From assembly GCA_964509505.1 (NCBI GenBank), contig CAZDYP010000031.1, forward strand, positions 1-35,147: a stretch of DNA of 35,147 bases, given 5' to 3'. The notes beneath the pieces are model-generated. The model was not told where the DNA came from. It was given only the letters and a program-made list of their open reading frames with translations, and ran no database searches. This DNA is from CAZDYP01 sp964509505 (GTDB lineage: Bacteria; Chloroflexota; Anaerolineae; JACRMK01). A program made the translations under genes and the position numbers. Position 1 is the stretch's first letter, and every line of letters starts with the position of its first letter. Below are positions 29,167-35,147 of the stretch, one piece after another.

Positions 29167-30408
29167 TTATTCATCCGGCACAATCGCCTTGATGACCTCG
29201 GCATCCATCTCCGGCATCCAGCCATACAAGTGGAAACGTGCGTACTCTTTGAAGCCATAGCGTGCGACGACGCGGCGCGACATCGGCTCGGCGTGGATGA
29301 ACGAGATGTGATAACCGCGTGCGCGCGCATCTGCGAGGCGACGACGCAACAACGTCGAATAGACTTTCTGATTGCGATACTCGGGCAGCGTCGCCGCGCC
29401 GCCCAGATACGCGACACCCGCACGATACACGACGCGCGCAGTCGCGACGGGTTTGCCAAGCCAACGCGCCAGATAATTCACATCCCATGTATTGATAGCA
29501 GGGTCTTTGCGACGCTCGAACAGGCTGGGACGCCAATGGTCAATCTGTTCTTTTGTCAGGTTGAAGCAACGCCCCGTGATTTGCAAACTCGCTTCCATGA
29601 CGTCGTCGTTCGTCCCATCTACCACCTCGACGGTCACCTGTGGATTGATGGGAATGTCGTCAAGGTCGTCCAAGCCCACACGCGCCATCACGGCTTGGTC
29701 GCCTGCGCGCATGAAGCCGTGTCGCTCCAATCGCTCGCGCAAATCGGATGGGGTATCATACGGCGTGATGAACCACACGAAGCCGATATTGCGTTGGCGA
29801 TGCCACTCGATCAGCTCGGCGATGCGCGCATCGGCTTCCTCCGCCGTCCAGCGCACGCCCTCGACTTCGTTGCTGGCTGGATGCGCGAGCCCCGAACCTG
29901 TTTGCACGTAGCGCACACTGCGAAAGCCACTGTGACTAGCCGAGATGCGTTCGCGCCAATCGTTCAGGTGATGATAGGCGGCAAAGAGTTGATGCAATTC
30001 TGTTTCGCCGATGTCGGCGGGCGCAATCCAGTTTTTGCGGCGTAGGCTCGGTATCGGCTCCGCGCAATATAAATCAATCACGTGAACCTGCTCGTCTTTG
30101 ATTTGCAACACGGCCGAGCGATTGTGCTCGACGTATTGCCCATGTTCCGTGGCTTGAATGCGAAACTCGACGGCGACACGGTTGCCTTCCGCTATGCTGG
30201 TGTGCGTTGCCAATGTGGCATCAGGCCACGCCGCCCATTCGTTCATCAACCGCTGCATCACCCGCGCCCGCGGGCGATGCGATTCGCTGCCGCGCCAGCC
30301 CCACAGCCGCAAGCCAACCGCTGGATGCAAAATTTTTTCGTAGCTCGCCGCATCATTGGCGACGAGCGTATCAAGAAATTGTTGAGCAATCGTTTTAGAA
30401 TCAGTCAT
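29167..30408 (-). CDS. SnoaL-like domain fused to GNAT-type acetyltransferase region
   Basis: The protein (413 aa from the ATG at 30408) begins with a SnoaL/NTF2-like cone domain (IAQQFLDTLVANDAASYEKIL...PAVGLRLWG, to about 115). Residues about 250-410 look like a GNAT fold (PVATARVVYRAGVAYLGGAATLPEYRNQKVYSTLLRRRL, then HAEPMSRRVVARYGF). The acetyl-CoA loop PEYRNQKVYSTLL lacks the usual Gly at the key position (Val instead), so acyl transfer is uncertain. The middle third (about 120-250) may be a second, degenerate GNAT copy. Residues further upstream in the open frame come from a repeat. The combination is not one I recognise as a named enzyme. Confidence 0.65.
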   Translation of the reverse strand: MTDSKTIAQQFLDTLVANDAASYEKILHPAVGLRLWGWRGSESHRPRARVMQRLMNEWAAWPDATLATHTSIAEGNRVAVEFRIQATEHGQYVEHNRSAVLQIKDEQVHVIDLYCAEPIPSLRRKNWIAPADIGETELHQLFAAYHHLNDWRERISASHSGFRSVRYVQTGSGLAHPASNEVEGVRWTAEEADARIAELIEWHRQRNIGFVWFITPYDTPSDLRERLERHGFMRAGDQAVMARVGLDDLDDIPINPQVTVEVVDGTNDDVMEASLQITGRCFNLTKEQIDHWRPSLFERRKDPAINTWDVNYLARWLGKPVATARVVYRAGVAYLGGAATLPEYRNQKVYSTLLRRRLADARARGYHISFIHAEPMSRRVVARYGFKEYARFHLYGWMPEMDAEVIKAIVPDE

Positions 30409-30420
30409 AGGAAAACTTTT

Positions 30421-30475
30421 CATACCACAGAGGACACCAAGATTGCTTCTTAATGTTCTCTGTGTCTCTGCGGTG
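30421..30475. repeat. Inverted-repeat element (CCACAGAGGACACC / TCTGTGTCTCTGCGGTG)
   Basis: ACCACAGAGGACACCAAGA (30423-30441) is the approximate reverse complement of TTCTCTGTGTCTCTGCGGTG (30456-30475), with an AT-rich loop. It lies between the two minus-strand genes and would be read into the acetyltransferase leader. Confidence 0.75.
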
Positions 30476-31990
30476 TTATTGGCTTCCACCAAACACCGGC
30501 GCGAGCAAATTATCGGTCGGCACGTAGTCGTCTGTCAAGATGATCGTCGGCTCTTGACGCAAGTAGCTATTAAGGCGAAATGGCTTCATCTCGACCGAGG
30601 CGCTCGCCCAGTCGGGATTCGTCGTGGCGATGGGCGTCAGGTCGCTCATGGTCAAGGGGCCGGTGGTGGCGATGATGACGAAGGTCTTGCGCGTGTCGGG
30701 TTCGACTTTGGTAATGTCGCCCAAGACGATGACGGTCGTGAACACCTCGCGCAGCGTGTTCACGTAGGCGCGGAAGAAGTGGCCGTAAGCCGGCAGGTCA
30801 ATGATGTTCACCATATAGATGCCATTGGGTTTCAAGTGCGACTTCACTAGCTCGTCAAACTCGCGTGTCGTCAGATGATACGGCACGGAAAAGTCGTTGA
30901 ACGCATCGCCGACGATCAAATCGAATGTTTGCGACGCGGGCAAGTTCGCCAGATAAAAGCGCGCGTCCTCGTCGTAAATGGTGAGGGGCGGGTTGTCCTT
31001 CAATGCGAACTCTCGCCGCGCCACCTCCGTCACCATCGGATCAATTTCGGCGACGGTCACGCGCGCTTGCGGATACTTTTGCGTGACGTAGTAGGGAAAG
31101 ACGTAGCCGCCGCCGCCGATAAAGAACGACTCAAACGCCGGCTGTTCGCGCGCAAGGTATTCCGTCACCACCGCGTACGCATTCTCATACCCATACACCA
31201 AATCGAGTGGGTCGGCGAGCGACCAATACGAATGCAGCAAACGGTCAAGATACATCACCTTGATCGGCTTGTCGCCTTCTTCGATGGCCAGGCGAATGCA
31301 GAAGTAATTCGACTCGCGCAGACATGGGGAGTCGAAACTTTTCGTGGCGATGGCGCTCGCGCCGAGCAACGCGCACAACACCAGCAATGCTGTCTCCCGT
31401 TTGCCGAAACTGCGTCCCGCGACGAGCAACGCCAATAACAAGAGTGTGCCTGCGACCAAGGCGATGAGGGTGCGCGTGCCAAAGAGCGCGATGAAGTAGA
31501 AGCCTGTCGCAAACGTGCCGACAATACTGCCAACGAGCGAGACCGCGTAGAGCGTGCCAATTGTGCCGCCTGCCTGCGCGAAATTTTTGAGCGAGAGTTT
31601 GATGACGACAGGCGTAATCGTGCCGAGTATGCACGTCGGCAAGAAGAAGACCAAGCCAATCGCCGCGCAGAAGCGCAACACGATGGGCAACGACGAGGGC
31701 ATGAAGTAAAAATAACCAAGCGCACGCACCGTGAGCAAGATGCTCGACGAGACGAAGGCGCTCAAGAGCAACAGCCCCACGAGCGTGCGCCGTTGCGGGT
31801 AACGGTCGGCGATGCGCCCGCCGAGGTAGTTGCCCAAGCCGATGCCCGCGAGGATGACGCCAATCACCGTCGTCCATGTGTAGAGCGACACGCCCAACAC
31901 GGGCGCGACCAACCGTCCCGCAACGAGCTCGATGACCATGACGCAGGCGGACGAGATGAAGATGGTGAGAAAGGAGAGGAATGGGGACAT
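30476..31990 (-). CDS. Fused MFS-like / spermidine synthase-like membrane protein
   Basis: The protein (504 aa from the ATG at 31990) has an N-terminal membrane part of about seven helices. This contains VMVIELVAGRLVAPVLG and GVILAGIGLGNYLGGRIADR. A polyamine-synthase-like Rossmann domain follows (FIGGGGYVFP at about 290-299, VAEIDPMV, LIVGDAFNDFSVPYHLTTREF). The nucleotide-binding Gly motif and acidic residues are present, so it may transfer an aminopropyl or other group. Such fusions are common in bacteria but not characterised. The longer start (32026) would lie inside the terminator of the preceding gene, so it is rejected. The exact substrate is unknown. Confidence 0.85.
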   Translation of the reverse strand: MSPFLSFLTIFISSACVMVIELVAGRLVAPVLGVSLYTWTTVIGVILAGIGLGNYLGGRIADRYPQRRTLVGLLLLSAFVSSSILLTVRALGYFYFMPSSLPIVLRFCAAIGLVFFLPTCILGTITPVVIKLSLKNFAQAGGTIGTLYAVSLVGSIVGTFATGFYFIALFGTRTLIALVAGTLLLLALLVAGRSFGKRETALLVLCALLGASAIATKSFDSPCLRESNYFCIRLAIEEGDKPIKVMYLDRLLHSYWSLADPLDLVYGYENAYAVVTEYLAREQPAFESFFIGGGGYVFPYYVTQKYPQARVTVAEIDPMVTEVARREFALKDNPPLTIYDEDARFYLANLPASQTFDLIVGDAFNDFSVPYHLTTREFDELVKSHLKPNGIYMVNIIDLPAYGHFFRAYVNTLREVFTTVIVLGDITKVEPDTRKTFVIIATTGPLTMSDLTPIATTNPDWASASVEMKPFRLNSYLRQEPTIILTDDYVPTDNLLAPVFGGSQ

Positions 31991-32011
31991 GGGAGCTTCG
32001 GGTTTGACAAA

Positions 32012-32043
32012 AATCCCCCCAACCAATTAAGCATGGGGGGATT
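32012..32043 (-). terminator. Terminator of the receiver-array gene
   Basis: On the minus strand, AATCCCCCC and GGGGGGATT (plus-strand 32035-32043 and 32012-32020) form a 9-bp stem with a 14-base loop. TTTTTG follows in the direction of transcription. Confidence 0.75.
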
Positions 32044-32093
32044 CATATTGGAGGCAGGCAGCGGTCAGGCTTCGCAAAAAGTCTGAGCGCTTT

Positions 32094-35000
32094 TTATTTG
32101 AGCAACCGCGTCAAATGTGCGCCCGCATCTCTGGCATTCAGACGAATCGTGCCAGGCGAGACACTGGAGCGCGTCATCACACCCAAGACGATGCCATCAC
32201 TTAAATCAAAGGCATAGAGATGATAGCGTTCGCCTTCAAAGTGCAACTGATTAAAATGCCCATAGGCTTCGTTGACGAAATCAGCCAGCTCGTCGGCAAT
32301 CTTCAACCAGCGCGCGATCAAGCCGATAAAGGTATCGGTGCGATGTGTTTGGATGTTGCTGAGTTGCGCAATCAAATCGCCTTTGCGTAACAAGAACACG
32401 GCTTCGGCGCGCAGCTCACTTGAAAGATTGTTCAACACCTGCTCGATGGTCTGTGGTCTGTCTGGGAGGCGTGACGGCGGCGGCGTGGCGCGCGCGCGTG
32501 GCACAGGTGATGGCGGCGGCTCGACTGGCGGCGGCGGCGCTGGCGGTTCAGGCGCGCTGGGTTTGGCTTCGACGGCTGGTGGTGGCGCTAGCGGTTCTTC
32601 TTTAGCAGCGAGCGTCGTCGGTTGTTCCTCTGGGAAAATCGAAGGAGGTAGTTCGACGAGTGGTTTGATTGCGGTGCCCAATACCTTTGCAATAATTTCG
32701 CCCAAGTCGCCAATGAATACAGGTTTGGTGAGGATGCCATCAATCGGCAGGCTTCGCATATCGGGTGGCAGTTCAGCGCCAATAGGGACGAGCATGATGT
32801 GGGTTCTGGGCATACGCCGACGCACTTCATAGACGAGCGCCGAAATGGCAAGGTCTTTGATGTTGAGATCAACGATCACCAGTTCTGGCGGGTCTTGGGG
32901 CGAAAACTTCAACGCGCTTTTGCCATTGGTGACGAATGAAGCGGCATAGTCGCCATTCATCTCCAACATCATCTTCATCATTTGCCCAAACGCTTCGTCG
33001 GGATCTACGACGAGAATGTGCGGCACACCTTTTGCAGCGGGCGCTGGCGGAATCACTTCGGCGGGTCTAGGCGCGAGCTCTTCGCGCGCTGGTTCACCCG
33101 CTGGTTCAGGTTCTGCCTCGCGCGCCAATGTCGGCGGTGGACGCAACAAGCCTGTTTGCGGAACGGGACGCGCAGACGGAGGCGCGGTGGTGGGCAATGC
33201 TGCAGTGGAGGGCGTAGTGTCAGCGCGTCGCGCCATCCGCACGCGCGGGCGGCGTGGTTCGTCGGCTTTGGCGGAGGGTGGCGGCGGTAGTTCCACGAGC
33301 TGCTTGACTTCGGCGCCTAAGGCGTTAGCAATCAGTTCACCCAAGTCTCCGATGAACACAGGCTTGGTCAAGACGCCTTGAATCGGCAAGGCTTGCAGCT
33401 CGGGCGGCAGTTCGTCGCCTAGTGGAATGAGCATCAGCCGCAACGTCGGCGCCAGCTGCCGCAACTGCGTAATCAATTGCGGGATGGCGATGTCGCTGAC
33501 GTTCAAATCAATGATGACCAACGCGGGTTGCTGTTGTTGCACAAACGTCACAGCCGCCGCCCCCGAAGTCACGGCTTCGCCCGCATACGCGCCGTTCATT
33601 TCCAACATCATCTTCATCATCTGTCCAAAGGCTTCGTCGGGATCCACGACGAGAATGCGCGGCACAGCGGCCAGCGAAGGAGGCGCGGGCGCAGCGGTGA
33701 GCGCCGGTTCAGGCATGGGTGCAGGCAGCGGCGGTGGCGGCGCAACGTCTTCGGGCTCTTCCTCACGCACAGGCACCAGCGATGGAGGTGTTGGTTGCGG
33801 CGACTCGCGCATCGTCGGTGGTGGTGTGAGCATCGTCGTTCCGCGGCGTGAAGAGGAAGCCATCCGCACGCGCGGGCGGCGTGGTTCGTCGGCTTTGGCG
33901 GAGGGTGGCGGCGGTAGTTCCACGAGCTGCTTGACTTCGGCGCCTAAGGCGTTAGCAATCAGTTCACCCAAGTCTCCGATGAACACAGGCTTGGTCAAGA
34001 CGCCTTGAATCGGCAAGGCTTGCAGCTCGGGCGGCAGTTCGTCGCCTAGTGGAATGAGCATCAGCCGCAACGTCGGCGCCAGCTGCCGCAACTGCGTAAT
34101 CAATTGCGGGATGGCGATGTCGCTGACGTTCAAATCAATGATGACCAACGCGGGTTGCTGTTGTTGCACAAACGTCACAGCCGCCGCCCCCGAAGTCACG
34201 GCTTCGCCCGCATACGCGCCGTTCATTTCCAACATCATCTTCATCATCTGTCCAAAGGCTTCGTCGGGATCCACGACGAGAATGCGCGGCACAGCGGCCA
34301 GCGAAGGAGGCGCGGGCGCAGCAGCTGGGGCAACAGCTGTAATGGGTGCGGGAGCTGGTGGAGGAGTTACCACGGGTGCAGGCGGCGGGAGAGGAGGTGT
34401 GGCTTTTAGTGGCGCTGCCACACTTGGCGCAGGCATGTCACGTTCTTCTTCAAGCGCGAGTGGCGGCATTGGCGCAGGCGGTGTGAGCATCGTCGTGCCA
34501 CGGCGCGCAGTCGGCGTTGCCATCCGCACACGTGGGCGACGCGCTTCATCGCTTTTGCTGGAAGGCGGCGGCGGCAAATCTACCAACGGCTTCATAGCGG
34601 TGCCTAAGACTTTGGCGATCTTCACACCCAAGTCGCCAATGAACACCGGTTTAGTGAGGATGCCTTGAATGGGCAACTCATACAGTTCAGGCGGCAATTC
34701 CTCACCCAACGGAATCAACATGATGCGAGTATGGGGAGCGCATTGATGAATCTGGGTCACAAGGTCGGGACCGCTGATGTCTGGGAGACTCAAATCTATG
34801 ATGACGAGATCGGGCGCGTGCTGTTGAACGACGCTTAGAGCGCTGGTGCCCGTAGTCACATACGAGCCGCTGTAAGCATTGTTCATTTCAAGCATCATCT
34901 TCATCATCTGACCGAAGGCTTCGTCGGAGTCCACGACCAAGACGCTGGGCGTGGCTGAGGTGGCGATGGCAGAGGCAATAGCTTCTTGTGACAGCGCTGG

Positions 35001-35147
35001 CTCAGAAGGGAAAACTAATTCGTTGGAGGAGGCGGGGCTCGTCTCTCGCTCTTCTTCTGCGCTAATTTCTTCTTCGGCAATCACTACGGGTTCCATGGTT
35101 TCGTGGATGGTCACCGAGGCGAGCGCGGGAGCGCTTACGGGCTGCGC
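32094..35147 (-). CDS. Multi-receiver (at least four REC) protein with C-terminal Roadblock/LC7-like domain, 5' partial
   Basis: Four response-regulator receiver domains are joined by Pro/Ala-rich linkers. Numbered from the GTG at 35114, they lie at about 56-170, 276-390, 485-600 and 698-812. Each keeps the acidic pair (VVDSDE or VVDPDE), the phospho-acceptor Asp (D107, D327, D536, D749) and the Lys of the LTKPV motif. The switch Thr/Ser is replaced by Pro (MLIPLG, MLVPIG), so normal phosphorylation signalling is doubtful. The last 117 residues (IEQVLNNLSSELRAEAVFLL...) resemble a Roadblock/LC7 domain, which regulates small GTPases such as MglA. The frame stays open to the window edge with more linker-like sequence, so further domains probably lie upstream. 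REC2 and REC3 are encoded by identical DNA. Confidence 0.82.
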   Translation of the reverse strand, partial: AQPVSAPALASVTIHETMEPVVIAEEEISAEEERETSPASSNELVFPSEPALSQEAIASAIATSATPSVLVVDSDEAFGQMMKMMLEMNNAYSGSYVTTGTSALSVVQQHAPDLVIIDLSLPDISGPDLVTQIHQCAPHTRIMLIPLGEELPPELYELPIQGILTKPVFIGDLGVKIAKVLGTAMKPLVDLPPPPSSKSDEARRPRVRMATPTARRGTTMLTPPAPMPPLALEEERDMPAPSVAAPLKATPPLPPPAPVVTPPPAPAPITAVAPAAAPAPPSLAAVPRILVVDPDEAFGQMMKMMLEMNGAYAGEAVTSGAAAVTFVQQQQPALVIIDLNVSDIAIPQLITQLRQLAPTLRLMLIPLGDELPPELQALPIQGVLTKPVFIGDLGELIANALGAEVKQLVELPPPPSAKADEPRRPRVRMASSSRRGTTMLTPPPTMRESPQPTPPSLVPVREEEPEDVAPPPPLPAPMPEPALTAAPAPPSLAAVPRILVVDPDEAFGQMMKMMLEMNGAYAGEAVTSGAAAVTFVQQQQPALVIIDLNVSDIAIPQLITQLRQLAPTLRLMLIPLGDELPPELQALPIQGVLTKPVFIGDLGELIANALGAEVKQLVELPPPPSAKADEPRRPRVRMARRADTTPSTAALPTTAPPSARPVPQTGLLRPPPTLAREAEPEPAGEPAREELAPRPAEVIPPAPAAKGVPHILVVDPDEAFGQMMKMMLEMNGDYAASFVTNGKSALKFSPQDPPELVIVDLNIKDLAISALVYEVRRRMPRTHIMLVPIGAELPPDMRSLPIDGILTKPVFIGDLGEIIAKVLGTAIKPLVELPPSIFPEEQPTTLAAKEEPLAPPPAVEAKPSAPEPPAPPPPVEPPPSPVPRARATPPPSRLPDRPQTIEQVLNNLSSELRAEAVFLLRKGDLIAQLSNIQTHRTDTFIGLIARWLKIADELADFVNEAYGHFNQLHFEGERYHLYAFDLSDGIVLGVMTRSSVSPGTIRLNARDAGAHLTRLLK
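33232..33695. repeat. 464-bp direct repeat within the receiver-array gene, copy 1 (REC3)
   Basis: This stretch appears identical, base for base, to 33859-34322, at an offset of 627 bp (209 codons). It covers one receiver domain plus the start of its PPPPSAKADEPRRPRVRM tail. The linkers between copies differ. Confidence 0.9.
33859..34322. repeat. 464-bp direct repeat within the receiver-array gene, copy 2 (REC2)
   Basis: The second copy encodes REC2. The lack of even silent differences points to a very recent duplication or to gene conversion. Confidence 0.9.

Noticed and set aside
29101..30045. Open frame of 314 codons on the plus strand opposite the SnoaL/GNAT gene
   Set aside because: The composition is shadow-like, there is no ribosome-binding site, and the opposite strand has clear domain matches.

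Overview
The window is a 35.1 kb stretch of moderate-to-high GC bacterial chromosome, most likely from an uncultured Chloroflexota (Anaerolineae-like) genome recovered from a metagenome. This is inferred from gene content: a split cytochrome b/Rieske/dihaem cytochrome c complex, a DUF2723 membrane protein, a BFN-domain protein, dnaB next to a dnaD-like gene, and a multi-receiver/Roadblock protein. No rRNA is present, so the taxonomy is only moderately sure. A run of 100 Ns (5304-5403) flanked by a perfect 55-bp duplication shows that this is a scaffolded draft assembly. No gene-free stretch exceeds 300 bases; most spacers are short and filled with repeats.

Layout. 1-3345 (+): cytochrome bc operon (cytochrome b N-half, cut by the window edge; cytochrome b C-half; Rieske; dihaem cytochrome c), ended by a bidirectional hairpin. 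3406-8737 (-): DUF2270/DUF2179 membrane protein, a TorD-like chaperone broken by the gap, an S51-like protein fused to a CysS-type tail, and a four-cluster ferredoxin/NrfD fusion, i.e. the electron-transfer parts of a molybdoenzyme system whose catalytic subunit is not in the window. 8909-12344 (+): DUF2723 protein and an MFS transporter. 12511-17452 (-): rsmG, a thiolase-fold protein without the nucleophilic Cys, an S23/IVP four-helix-bundle protein inside inverted repeats, a MoxR ATPase, a DUF4350 protein and an orphan antitoxin-like gene. 17537-20518: paaK-like ligase and a dihydroorotase-family amidohydrolase, divergently transcribed from two good promoters. 21045-26126: zinc-ribbon protein (-), then BFN protein, dnaB, dnaD-like, GT9 glycosyltransferase and a TrmH-type methyltransferase (+). 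26168-27209 (-): metallophosphoesterase and two tRNA-Ser genes (GCU, UGA) behind one promoter. 27358-32026: three metabolic or acyltransferase genes and an MFS/spermidine-synthase fusion. 32094-35147 (-): a receiver-array/Roadblock protein that continues beyond the window.

The most unusual feature is not a gene. Many spacers, and several coding regions, hold short degenerate arrays with a 7-nt period. The heptamer differs from place to place (for example CGACTAA, GTAGCCA, TTCAAGG, GCCATTC, GCATCCT, CAGAAGG). In many elements the array is followed, after a short loop, by its own reverse complement, giving a hairpin. In torD, the DUF2723 gene and rsmG the arrays lie in frame and encode low-complexity inserts. 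One pair of such arms encloses a complete S23-type gene, so this cassette is a candidate autonomous or source element. That link is inference, but the arrays themselves are directly visible.
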